Shown here in pieces: positions 52,692 through 63,844 of a stretch of DNA of 64,000 bases (position 1 is the stretch's first letter; each line of letters starts with the position of its first letter). The notes beneath the pieces were generated by a model that saw only the letters and a program-made list of their open reading frames with translations, ran no database searches and was not told where the DNA came from. The DNA is from Balanoglossus misakiensis (taxonomy: Eukaryota > Hemichordata), in the NCBI GenBank assembly GCA_040954595.2, contig CM082577.2, forward strand, positions 16,616,001 through 16,680,000. The letters run 5' to 3'. The translations under genes were made by a program, and so were the position numbers.

Positions 52692-53213
52692 TGTTACGAT
52701 CTGTATAAAGGTCAAATACGATTTCAAGGGTTAATTAATCCAGAGCTCGGAAATGTCAATGTTTGATAGTATTTGATTTTATGTATTTGAAGTAGATAGG
52801 GAGAGCGGGTGTTTACCTGACTGCTCTGGTTGTCAATCATCACCGAACTGACTTTCTTATATAACACTTTATGTAAATTGGTACGTATAGAGTTGACTGA
52901 TGCCCAATGAAATTGTAACACATATATTTTACATTATTAACCACGCCTTGAGAAAAGTAATTATAAGAGAACTTTGTTTCCAAAGTTGAAAAAAAGAATA
53001 ATCTAACGGGAGATGGGAGTACCTCAGGCTACTGAGCTCGTTCCCTTCCTCATGTACTTTACTGGGCGTATTTGATGTACTGGAGTAGTTCTGGACAATA
53101 AATGAACGTGAATCAGATACGTGTCTCCGTGGATCACTGTTCTCGTCAGAGCCCGATACCTCATCGCTACAGATTCCCCGATGCATGAACAATCATGAGA
53201 AACCAGCCGTAAT
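52692..53213 (+). repeat. 3' LTR
   Basis: Preceded by the polypurine tract AAAAGGAGGGGAG; followed by the AATAT target duplication at 53214-53218. Confidence 0.93.
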
Positions 53214-53460
53214 AATATGATACATGTTATGTGTATGGCAGTTCTAAAGACTAAAAATACCCAGAAAAACTTTACTGGATGCCGAAATATTGTTTGTCAG
53301 TCACCTGGAAAAGACAATTCTATGCAGACAAAGACTATGCAGACGAAACTCCATGAGGCTGATAACGCACCATACCTGATACATGTTACGTGTCTGGCAG
53401 TTCTAAAGTAAAAACATACTCAGGAAAAACTTTTACAGGAAGCTGAAATATTGCTTTTTC

Positions 53461-53600
53461 ATTCTGGCGAGTTTTTCACACTCGTGTCTACAAGTGGGAT
53501 GGAAGTTGTGTGTGGTCGAACGTTGATTCACTATATATCCAGTAGAATGACATAAATGGTGTCTTGTATCAAACATAATTAATGGAAAAAGGGCCAGCGA
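53461..53600 (+). repeat. Half copy of the palindromic repeat at 44971-45257
   Basis: Shares GGGATGGAAGTTGTGTGTGG, TCGAACGTTGATTCACTA and GTGTCTTGTATCAAACATAA with the right arm of that palindrome. Lies just outside the right inverted repeat of the YqaJ element. Confidence 0.8.
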
Positions 53601-53709
53601 GAGAGATACTTTTAAAGAATTACTCTAAAGGTACAATGGACTCAGACAGGTTTGTTAGGGCACAGCATATAACTCCAATTTTGTCTATGAGGCTCAATGA
53701 CTTCCCCCT

Positions 53710-55240
53710 TTTTTAACCAAATACTCAATTGGCAATGCAGCGCTAGAATTTGCATCCAACCATGATAATATCACCAATGACGAAAAAGAAATTATCACCC
53801 ATGCCAAGAGATCATACTTTCATACTCCACGAGATAACCAAAAAACACGGCAACCAATTTGGCCTTTACAGGGACGACGGCCTCGGAATAATCAAGGCGT
53901 CAGCACGACAAGTGGAACGCAAAAAGAAAGATCTCTGCGCCATCTTCAACCAATATGGACTGAAAATCACAATCGAAGCCAACAAAAAAATTGTGAACTT
54001 TCTCGACACCACCCTGAACCTAACCACCGGAAAATACCAGCCCTACACGAAACCCAACAACATACCGCAATACGTCCACAGCAAATCAAACCACCCACAA
54101 GGAATCCTCAAAAACATACCAGAATCCATCAACAAGCGACTCTCAGAAATTTCATACGACGACGAATGCTTCAACACGGCCGCACCACTATACCAACAGG
54201 CCATCTACAAAAGCGGATACAAACATCAACTGAAATTCTCGCCGCCAACAGAACAACCACAAGCCCACAAGAGAAACCGCAGCAGGAACATAATATGGTA
54301 CACCCCACCGTACAGTAAAAACGTCGCCACACATATAGGGAGAGAGTTCCTCAAAATAATTAACGAAGAATTTCCACCAAGCCACACCCTCCACAAGATA
54401 TTCAACCGGAACACAGTAAAAATAAGCTACAGCACCACGAGCAACACAGCACAAACCATCCAGAACCACAACAAATCGGTACTTTCCAGCAACAACGACA
54501 ACAGAACTAAAAAACAATGCAACTGCCGGTCACCTGCAAACTGCCCAATGTCAGGACACTGCCTGACCGAATCAATTGTATACCAAGCCACCGTTACTAC
54601 GCAGGATAGCAAGCCGGACCAAACCTACGTCGGACTAACTGCCAACACCTTCAAGACCCGCTTCAACAACCATAAGGACTCATTCAGGAACGCCACCAAA
54701 AAGAACAGTACAGAACTCAGTAAATACATTTGGAAACTAAAGGATGAGCACATAGAACACAAAATCACGTGGAAAACATTAAAACAAGCTAGCCCCTACA
54801 CCCCCACCAGCAACCGATGCAACCTATGTCTTTGGGAAAAATATTTCATCATATGCAAACCAAAACAAGCCACACTCAATAAACGTAATGAACTCGTCAG
54901 CACATGCCGCCACTCCAGCAAATTCCTCCTGAAGAATCTGGCCAATCAACACCCTTCCACACAGCCCCAATCAATACACACTCCTATTCAAATGTAGGCC
55001 CATTTGCATATCCACCCTACCCAATTCCCTGTTGTCCACACCCTTCATCATCATTCAGGCATCAGTATCTGACGAGTGTAGGCCCCGCTTACACGAAACT
55101 GATCAGTAATACACCGCCTATGTCAAAACAGCCTTAGTTCCCTTGCACACTCTACTATTAAGCTCTGGATTTACACCATCGAGCACTCTGCCAGCAGTAC
55201 TTGCAACGAACTCCCAAATCGTATATATATTTATATATAT
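53710..55240 (+). mobile_element. Penelope-like element, 5'-truncated, RT deletion
   Basis: An open frame to 54997. The 5' end (53730-53810) reads ALEFASNHDNIT in another frame and joins near 53830 to HGNQFGLYRDDGLGII (the YxDD motif). Related proteins have additional palm residues between these, so an internal deletion is likely. Then come the RT thumb, a linker with CNCRSPANCPMSGHC, and a GIY-YIG endonuclease (TYVGLTANTFKTRFNNH, then ELSKYIWKLKD and RCNLCLWEK). Penelope-like elements prime reverse transcription at nicks made by this nuclease. The 3' flank ends near a TATATA run at 55220-55245. Confidence 0.87.
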
Positions 55241-55245
55241 ATATA

Positions 55246-55972
55246 ACAGGTAGGAATGTTGATAGAATGTCCTCATTGGTTGTTGCTATACTGGAAAGTG
55301 GTTTAAATGTTTTAACTTCAAACACAGCCCTCAAGAAGACTGGTTAAAAGTTTGTTCAGATGACTGTGCACATACATAAATTACATATACACACACAAGA
55401 CAACATTATCAACTGAAACTTCCAACGGTGTATTTATTAACAATGGTGATCATCATTCAAAATAGCGAAATGTGAAAACATGCAGTCATCAGTTACTTAA
55501 GTTAGCTTACAAATTGCACTTACATAAAATTTTGAATTTTACTGAAATGTCACCTTAATTCATTTAAATATGAAAATACAAACAACTTTATAAAGGCACA
55601 CCTTTATCAGTGCTAAAGGCAAACAGATTAACTTGAGAAAGATTTCAGTGGAAAAAAAGGTTTACACTAAAGGTCAAAAAGAGCTATATGCGAGAACATT
55701 GGATTGAAACTTGCACATTATTAAGACAAAAAGTTCTATAATCATTTAAATCTCATTCTGTGTTGTTCTTACTCAGTGTGAAAAATATGCAAATCTTAAA
55801 GGAGACTTTCTCAATCAATTTTAACTTGAATTTGATTCTCAGCCAACAAATTGAATTATGTCAATCATCCCATGAGAAAAAGTTCTTTTTGTATTGTAAA
55901 AAAGAGTATGTTATACTTTTAATGAAATTTATTTTTTACATCCTAGACAGAACTTTTCATTGTTGCACGTGT
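55246..55972. other. AT-rich spacer; no gene seen
   Basis: No repeat or coding exon recognised between the Penelope-like element and the small inverted repeat at 55973. Confidence 0.5.
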
Positions 55973-56115
55973 AGTGTTCTCCCTAGGATTTTTATAGCAT
56001 AGCGACTGATTTACATAAGAATGCTGGTAATTATTATGTTAATGATGTTTCTATTGTTTTCCAAAAATTAAAGAACAGGGGCCACTACTCTACAACTGCT
56101 CTGGGGAGAACACTG
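55973..56115. repeat. 143-bp inverted-repeat element
   Basis: Ends AGTGTTCTCCCTA and TGGGGAGAACACT pair with one mismatch. Likely a small MITE next to the 3' end of the Helitron genes. Confidence 0.6.
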
Positions 56116-56183
56116 AATTGCTCACTCCTCATTTTTAAGCAAATCTTGTGACATTGTGTAAAGTCTAAATGTCTGTTCATTTC

Positions 56184-57766
56184 TTAAATATGCATAATTT
56201 TGTCTGTATCATTACTTAGTTGTTGCATTGCAAGGATCTCTTTTTCTCTTTGCCTTAAGAGGGGGGTGTTGACTTTATGGCACAATCTGTCTTCATTCAC
56301 CAGAATGTTAGGGGTCCATGCAAAGTCAGGATCCTCACCATGTGCACCTGCTGACTTTGCTCTTGACAACGCCACATAAAGTGCCCCTGGATTTCTAGAT
56401 TCAAAACTTCGGGTCCCAGGACTTATAACAATGTATCTGTTTATTTCCCCTTTCCCAATAGTTAATCCTTGACAACGATGTATGGTTGATCCCCAACCCA
56501 AACGAAGTGGAACTTGCTTTCTCTTGCAACAAACACAATCAAGCCTCCTTTCGACTGGTACAATGGGACTATAGTTGGGTGTTTCTGTAGGAATGGTGGC
56601 CCTGTATATTTTGGGAAATCAACTATGATCATATTAGGCAAAGCATCCTTAGGTGATTGGCCTGTTTGGTAGATAATGTCAATGGCAGTGCCTACAGATC
56701 CATTAAACAAACCAAATTCAACATTTACATTGACAGTGAGCATGACTCGTGTACCTTTGCATATTAACAAGGTTCGCACCAATCCACCAGCTTTGTCACT
56801 AGAGGAAGAGTTGGAATGGATACCTTGCTTTATGGCATCTATTTTGGCCACGGGAAATAATTTGTTTGCAATCAATAGCTGAGATTTATTATGTCTCCAT
56901 TCATCTTCATGGTTTGGAAATACAAACAATCCATGTTGAGTAAAGTTATCTAGTAAACTTTGCCCATGACATTTTTTGAGATTTGGCCACTGAAATTGCT
57001 GAAGCCACCTAGCTTGGTCAGGTGTGGTTGAGTAATTTCTCAATGAATTAAGGACACTTTTCAGTTGTTGTTGATCATTCTGTTGCCTTACAAATGATTT
57101 TAATTTAACCACATTTATGAACCCCTTCCAGACAAGTGCTCCATGAATAGCAGCTGGTGTTTTGCTGTTACAGTTGTAAACAGGTGTGTCACAAACAGGT
57201 GGTAGTTGTATATCATCCCCAAGTAACACAACAACTGGTAAGCCACCCCAATCCTGTGAAAACTCTGAACCATTTTGCATGCCACATCTGCAGTGAAACT
57301 CCACCCACCCTAGTGTTCTACAACCAATCAATGTTCTTTCATCAATCCACAGACAATGGAGACCTTCACAGTTGCGTTGCGGCATTTCACCTAAACTCCC
57401 ATCAGGCGGTGACATATCTTTGAGTGATTTGGCTCCAATTGGAATTTTTAGGAAACTGTGCAATGTTACGCCAGATATGAGATTCGCACTGTTTCCTGTT
57501 GGGCAAAGCACTTGAACAGCTTTGTTACTATTGAAGATTTGGCGGATTGAAAACACAAGGCAGTTTATCAAGTACGATTTGCCTGAACCAGCAGCACCTG
57601 CAACAACAAGGCGTAAAGGCTCAAAATCACCCTTATTTTTGGACCATTTCACCAAAGCATCCATGACTATCATGTAGGCAAATTTCTGCTCCTCATTCAT
57701 TGACTGTAGATTTACATTTGGAAATTTCAGTTTATTTGATGTGTTTAATCTGGCTGCTTCTGTCAC
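56184..57766 (-). pseudogene. Helitron helicase domain (Pif1 type)
   Basis: Two frames: 57766-56462 and 56501-56184. Walker A is GAAGSGKS; the Walker B region reads LWIDERTLIG, weaker than the usual DE-S. It has VVLLGDDIQLPPV, the motif preceding strand unwinding, and the C-terminal STIHRCQGLTI and YVALSRAKSA in the second frame. One frameshift near 56480 separates the last motifs. Closest in layout to Helitron Rep-helicase proteins, since the Rep and central regions adjoin upstream. Confidence 0.88.
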
Positions 57767-57811
57767 ACCTTCTAACCATGTCTGTCCATTTTCTGGATAT
57801 TGGTGAGTTGC

Positions 57812-58831
57812 CTATGTCCAGTCATGGTCTGGTCCACCATCAAAGTATTCAAAATCTGATTTAAAGTCATCGTAAATCGCATTAGGTTGTATAATGTCCA
57901 TCCATTCAGGCCGTTCTGGGGCAACCTGATCTTCATTTTCAGTCTCAACATCCATGTCACAATGTTGATCAGACTGTCTTGATTTGGCTCGTTCTACATC
58001 CGCTTTTACAAAGCATGGACACTTATCAGACATCAAAAACTTCTTCATTGTGTCCTCCCAGTTGGGTTTTTCCCCACATATGTCATTTATTGATCTCCAG
58101 TTCGCCCAATGGAGCAGCAGCATTGTTCTGCAGTAGTCAGAATTAAGCGGCCAGGTAGCTTTAGTTGCATTCCCAGCAATCAATGGAACTTTTCCACCTT
58201 TACAAATAAATTCATAACAAGATGAATTATCTTGATTTTCACGGGCCAAAAACTTGTCCAAGGAAGTCTTGCTGGTAGTGGTTGAACCTGTACGTTCCAG
58301 AATCCTTGAACCTGACATACTTATGTATTGAAAATTATGGCTGCATCTGTACAGTGGTAAAGCAGAAAGGTCATATGCGGCTTCCACTGCTGAAACGTCT
58401 CTTTTTATTGTGTTCATCAGCAACCTTGTGCAGAGAGATTTCACAGTAGCACCAGTGGTCTCATCGGTAGAATTAACCATATCTTTAAAGACATCAGCAA
58501 TGGCCCCTGTTGGTTCATTTCCCTTACAGGCATACCCAGACACATATTTTTCAGTGGCAATTATCTCATTAATTGATGGACTATCAGGACTGCTTTTGGA
58601 CAAAATTATGCTGATATCTCCATTTGCTCGCCATCCCTGTGTATGATACTGGGAATGCTGGACTAATGTGGGATGATATCTTGTCATTTCCAGGCGTAAT
58701 GACGCAATTCTGTCTTTCACAATGGCTGGTAAAGTTCTGAGTTCTCTGCCAGGCATGCTTTTTGTACCAAAGCCCATTCTACAAATTATTTCTCTGCCAT
58801 TCCTCAATTCACTTTTCTTTGGTGTTCTCAA
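57812..58831 (-). pseudogene. Helitron central region with Rep tyrosines
   Basis: Contains TEKYVSGYACKGN, the two-tyrosine Rep motif expected downstream of the HUH site, then the PLYRCSHNFQYISMSGSR segment usual between Rep and helicase, and an acidic tail before the helicase. The preceding 59044-58844 stretch (proline-rich, then HLLLTNKINIHK) leads into this frame after another shift near 58840. Confidence 0.8.
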
Positions 58832-59097
58832 ACAATATTCTGATTATTTGTGTATATTTATTTTGTTTGTAAGAAGTAAATGGTCTTCTAATAATGATGC
58901 TTGAGAATCACTGACACCCATCAGTAGTTTCACAAGTGTATTTGTTTCCTCTGGTGGTGGTGGAGCTGAACCTTCTGGTGGAGGCCAGTACTCTTTTCTT
59001 GGTATTCCATTATGATCATTCCCTGCTGGGTGGCAAGCTGTCATTCCAAAAACACTTTGGGCCCAATTTGATAGTTCCTGTGCAGTTTCATCATCTG

Positions 59098-60658
59098 TCA
59101 GATTTTTCTTAATTGCTTCATAAAGGAGATTGTGAGGTTCTCTGTCAGACCTCCAGCATAAGTATGCCTATGTATCATGCCCCTCGACTTGGCAAATTCA
59201 TATCGGTACCAGTAAGCATTCACTTCAAACACTTTTGCCATCACATTTTTGAAATATGATTTTGTCCGTAGATCAAAATAGTGAGCAATGATATGGCTGT
59301 TTTTCTGGACAGCATTAAATAATTCACTCTTGTTGTCGAAGTTTATTTCACACCCTGAGGTTTCCTTCATGTACAAACTCAGCAATCTTCTCAATGGCTT
59401 AAAGAAAAAACTCTGCACAGCTTCCAGTTGTAAAAAACGATGGAAGACCTTTGCATTCATTGATTTGAAACTGAATGAGAGATCGCAGTTCTTGAGAGCG
59501 CTGTGTCCAGTATTGTGAAGATCCACGTAAACAAGCACCAAAGTAAAGAATTTTGTTGCCAACACTCCTGTGTTGTTCTTCTACCATTCTCATTAAGTCT
59601 TCAATGGACAAATGGGGATCTCCTAGTTGTTGTTTTACTATACAAGAACTTTGTTCTAAGGTACGTTTTCTCATTATGATATTGTGGACAATGAACTTGA
59701 AGAAGTGGTGGTGAGCAAATCTTCCATCTTTATACCATAGAAGATGTTCTGCCCACTGTGCCATTGAGGTGCAAGTATATGGTCGATTTATATTGTAGTC
59801 CCCCATTCCATATGGAAATAAACAAGGAAATGCAAGTGTGAAGAAGTAGTTCGTTGTAAACTCAGAGATTGGTTTATCACATCTTGTTGGCCAGGGAATT
59901 GTAATTATTTTACGTCTGCATGTGACATCACCATGACTTGGTCCAACAACCTCTTCCACAACATTTTCAACTTCTTGTCGAATATCCAAAGGTGGCTCAG
60001 GCAATATTACACTGGATGATGTTTTCCCATCTTTGGCAATCACACCTGGATTTAATTGTTCAAATGCTGGTCCCTTGTCATCGTTATGTTTGGTTTCTGG
60101 ATTGAACTCAACTGTTCTTACATCAGGTTCTCCATTTTTCGGTAATTGATTTAATCTTTCTTGGCTAATTATGATGTCTTCATGTGCTGGATTGTTGTCT
60201 TTTAACCAAATAAGTGCTGTTTGAACTCTTGTTCTCTGAATATTGAATTCTTTGCTTGTGTCATTTTTGCCCAACTTTCTTACTCTAATGACGTTGATTT
60301 CTTTTGGCAGCTTTGGCAGTATTTGAGCAGGTTCATTTACCCGTTGTGGAAAAGTCACACGGTGGCCATTAGCAGCAATACCTCCATGCCCAAGTAAATG
60401 AACAGTAGGAGCAATTCTACAAATTAGTTGTTGTTCAACAATTAGATTTCTCAGTGCCTCAGGGACTTCACCAGGGTCCATATTGTTTTCCTTAGAAAAC
60501 ATTTGAATTCTGTTCTTTTCTTTTGAACAACGTTGACAAATACCATTTTGACCCATTTTCATTTCTAAACGCACCTCTTGGCATACTAGACAAAAGTGAA
60601 AATGGTATGACATTTGTTCTTTTTCAAATGTTTGGATACCATCCAAGGCCATCTTCAC
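59098..60658 (-). pseudogene. Helitron N-terminal region and HUH Rep start
   Basis: 60658-59399 begins with a CLVCQEV...CQRC zinc-like pair, FSKENNMDPGEVPEALRNL (DUF6570 type) and FPCLFPYGMGDYNI (Helitron-like N). After a frameshift near 59550, the second frame contains HIIAHYF and YWYRYEFAKSRGMIHRH; its paired histidines are the HUH metal site. It then reads through to a stop at 59098. Confidence 0.85.
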
Positions 60659-60949
60659 GTTTGATCTGATTGTTGATGTACATCCTGGTGGAGGCTATTT
60701 GTGGAACATGTTATTTCGTCATTTCTTGTTTTTTTGTGTCTCTCTTCAGGTATTTCATCACCATCATCTCTTGTCTGCTGTGTTGTCAACTGCTTCTTTT
60801 TTCTTGTACGATGTGAACTGTTATGTCTTCTTTTTGTGTTGTGTTTTGAAGGTGTAGACACATTTCCACCCTTTGCCTTGCATCTTTCTTCGGGTATTTC
60901 ATCAGCATCATCTCTTGTCTGCTTCTCTTTTCTTGTACGCAATGAACTG

Positions 60950-61665
60950 TTGTCCTTTTGTTTTTTTGTTTTTTGAAGGCGTAGATGTATTTTCCCTCAA
61001 GGTTTTAGTCCACACTAGCACCTGAAAATGATTTCTGTTCAACAGCAGATAAATATGACGTCCACTGTCTTCTACCATATTAAAACTCTCTTTTGTATAT
61101 GTATCCATCATGCAGCCTGTTTCCGAGTCATGTCTGTTGCCTTTAAGCCAAATTGTTATCGTACATTTAAAAAATACTGCTGCAGCTCTTACTTCACAAG
61201 TTGTTGTCCATGCCTTTCTGGTTAGCATTTCTAACCAATAGTCTTCTTTGGTTTTCGTTCGTAAATCATGGCAAATGAACACAAGTTCTTTCCAACCATC
61301 CCAGTTATGATAAATAAACTTGCAAATGCGTTGTCTAATATATGAGGTTTTGGAGAGGTCCCCATTAAAACATAGACTTAAGCAATGAAAAAACAGTCTC
61401 CATCACCAGGAACATTTAGACATTAGAATTGGTGGTCGTCAATAGTTACTGTGCCCTCTCCAGTGAGACAAGACAAATCTGCTAAATTTACAGATGAAAG
61501 ATCCACTCTACCTGTACCTAATTTAGATTGTTTAGCTTTTTGTGGTAGTGTACAATATGTTTGATCTCCACAGTCAAAAGTACTTGTAGGCTTTGTATAT
61601 GTGTGATCCATTTTAGGCTTTGCATATGTGTGATCCATTTCGGTGTTTTTTGGTTTCTTCACATA
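60950..61665 (-). pseudogene. OTU-type cysteine protease domain of the Helitron
   Basis: VPGDGDCFF near 61400 supplies the Asp and Cys of the OTU active site; after a frameshift in a T run (near 61388), SLCFNGDLS to FICHDLRTK follows, and HIYLLLNRNHFQVLVW near 61030 supplies the His. An upstream frame (61662-61423) has a MDHTYAKPK repeat and ends in TAA just before the catalytic block. OTU enzymes cut ubiquitin chains; the role in Helitrons is not established. Confidence 0.78.
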
Positions 61666-62794
61666 AATCAGCCTGTGGTGAAATGAAGAAACATACCAAC
61701 AGTCAAGTTAACATTTTGTTTTTCATGTCAATTAAAACCAGCATTAGTTATTTGAAAAGCTTGATTGCTATAATGTTTTTTCCTGTTTTTGAGGATTTTA
61801 ATTTCCAAAAGATATGAACAATGAATAATTATGAAACATTTATTCTAAGCTTACAGGCGATCACTTCCCATTTCATATATTTTAGAAACTGCTTTTGTTT
61901 CAAAGCAAGGTTTTATCAATTTCTATATCTGTAGAATAAGAAATTTAAAATATGTATATTCTTATGTGTGTATGATTTCAGATAAAAAAAGGTAAATTAT
62001 GTGAGTATGGGACTGGCACATATAATCAAATACATTGTAAATGGTTTACATGCTTACCTTGAATGTACACTATATACATTTAGTCAGTCAGCGATCATAA
62101 AATATTTACTCCATCTCCCCCTACTGGTACAGTTATTTCAGTTAAACCCTGACCAAAACAACACAAAGCTGTATTGTTTTTGCTGGTAAAGGGATATTAA
62201 AAAGGATAGACCTGTAGTTCAAAATCGGTAGCGACCTCTATATACCATACGCGTACAGTACTTGCAACAACCAAAATAAACAAAAGCAGTACAAAAAATG
62301 ACCAGAAATGGTGCATACGGAGTGAAAACAGCTCTGGCTTCAAAAGAGTATTGCAAATGCTGCAATGTAAACGAATATCGTCAATACAGATAATGTTCAC
62401 ACCTTTTCTGTGTTTTTTTTTAAATGCATAACGATGAATCTGAAAATTACGGAGATGTTATGAGCAGACGATAATTTTCGATCGCGCGCGACCTCAAGTT
62501 TTTATGTTGCAACGTTGGTGGCGTACTGTAATTCGCGCGCGATTTGGCATATTTCCAAGCGTGATTTGCCGTGATGTGCAGCGCAATATGGCGCCGACCA
62601 TCAGGCTCTCGAAAACGGTCCAGTAAGTGCCCAGAAACGCCACTAAATTTCATTTTCCAACTTAATTTTCCACCATCTTTGATGGTCTTGTGGTCGGTGT
62701 ACATTTCTGAGTAGGATTTGCGATGAATAACGACATCGGTTTTACGCTATTAATATACAATCCCCACACAAAACATACATACATTAGGCCTTAC
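61666..62794. other. Spacer; intron of the right-edge gene
   Basis: Contains no exon I can support. A CpG-bearing block with GCGCGC runs (62480-62590) stands out from the AT-rich surroundings. Confidence 0.45.
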
Positions 62795-63670
62795 CTCAGT
62801 TGTCAAGTCCAGAGTTCCCACTATAGTACCATTTGGACTTCTACTACTCACAGTGTCAACACCAGCATCAAGCATGTCAGGAATATCAGAGTCAGAATCC
62901 GATGGTAGACTGCTACAAGAGATCAAATGATCTCGAAGTTCCACAACTGGGAAATCCTGTTTGCATGCTTGACACGTTTCTTTTATATTTGATGTGAACT
63001 CTGTTATAACTGGTTTTGTGGACAGGTTTTTCTGTATCGGCCGAAGGTATATTTTCGGGTGCGACCCTAAGTGGCTCTTCAGTTGCTCGATAGACCGCGT
63101 ACATTTAATGACAGTTAAATTCCGGCAATTACCAAGGCATTGAAGAATCTCGAAGCCCCCACAATTTTTCAACTGTGGGAATCCAGTATCGGCAGTTATT
63201 TTTTCCATCACTTCTGATTCATCATCGTCGACGAAAAATTGTATCTTTGTTGTTCCCAACCCAGCCTTTTGTAGTATTTGTCTTTCGGAGGGGGTTGGAA
63301 CTTTGGTGGTCAAGTGGTCAGCAAGGCAGACACAGGTCATGCCAAAACTCCGCCGTTGAGACGTACGTTTTGATGCTGCTGACTGGAAACTCTGGCCCCG
63401 TTTCCTGTTACGTGAACTTCCTCCCCTTGAAAAGTTAAATAGGCTGTTTGTCTCTCTACTAAGTCTTTCAGCAGTACTTGTATCTGCATCTCGCCTATCG
63501 AAATGCTGATGACACACACGACGAAGACGGGATCGGGCGCCAATTGTCTCAACACCAAGCTGCATCATTTCTCCATCAGTTAGTGCGTCGGCAATATCTG
63601 GCTCGATTCTCTCACTATTAAACCGGTAGATTAAGGTCACCAGCCCTCCCTCCCTTAAAGTAGTTTCCAT
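62795..63670 (-). CDS. First exon of a SAM-domain gene, G2E3/HECT-like family
   Basis: One open exon of 292 codons from ATG 63670 to a GAG|GTAAGG donor at 62794. Residues ~10-55 (RFNSERIEPDIADALTDGEM then LGVETIGARSRLRR) fit a SAM-like fold. A Ser/Arg/Lys-rich linker follows, then a conserved block (TTKIQFFVDDDE, GGFEILQCLGNCRNL, KIYLRPIQKNLS) and a C2HC-like finger (CQACKQDFPVVELRDHLISC). From memory, this layout occurs in invertebrate proteins annotated as G2/M-phase E3 ligase-like, with a HECT domain further on. Later exons were not found in the next several kilobases, which hold the Helitron, so the gene may be cut off. Confidence 0.6.
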
Positions 63671-63844
63671 GCTTATTTGAAAAAAACCTCCGGGATCTCT
63701 CCAACAACTTGAAAATCAATGCAATGCAGAACGTCGGAGAGATGGTTTGTTAATGTTCGCGGGAAAGTTCAATCACGTGGTTCAATCTACACGCGCACCC
63801 ATGCCCCAGTGGTGTGTGGGATTGTATGGAATAGTGCTGACAAC

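Larger units (their letters stand above)
50227..53213 (+). mobile_element. Gag-only (non-autonomous) LTR retrotransposon
   Basis: Two 522-bp LTRs (50227-50748 and 52692-53213), starting TGTTACGATCTG and ending CCGTAAT, with AATAT before and after. I saw only one difference between them (C versus T near 50502/52967). The 1.94-kb interior has a gag gene and a purine-rich tract (AAAAGGAGGGGAG) immediately before the 3' LTR. No protease, reverse transcriptase or integrase is present, and the rest (51697-52677) has no long frame. It inserted into the YqaJ TIR element. Confidence 0.93.
46577..53455 (+). mobile_element. TIR element carrying a YqaJ nuclease gene
   Basis: 46645-46770 matches the reverse complement of 53340-53450 (shared stretches include GTAAAAGTTTTTCC, GTATGTTTTTACTTTAGAAC and ATGTATCAGGTATGGTGC). 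On each side the repeat is partly duplicated: on the left as a ~300-bp direct repeat (from 46577 and 46875), on the right at 53219-53290 and 53380-53450. Between them lie the YqaJ gene and a later LTR-retrotransposon insertion (50227-53213). Exact ends and target duplication are not determined. Confidence 0.6.
56184..61665 (-). mobile_element. Helitron with OTU, Rep and helicase segments (degenerate)
   Basis: Minus-strand order: OTU protease (61665-60950), spacer with basic repeats (60942-60655), DUF6570/Helitron-N region (60658-59399), HUH Rep (59565 to about 58500), central domain (58831-57812) and Pif1-type helicase (57766-56184). The frame changes at least five times, so no full Rep-helicase protein can be made. 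Helitrons move by rolling-circle replication; OTU domains occur in animal Helitron and Helentron proteins. Element ends (3' hairpin and CTRR) were not identified. Confidence 0.85.
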
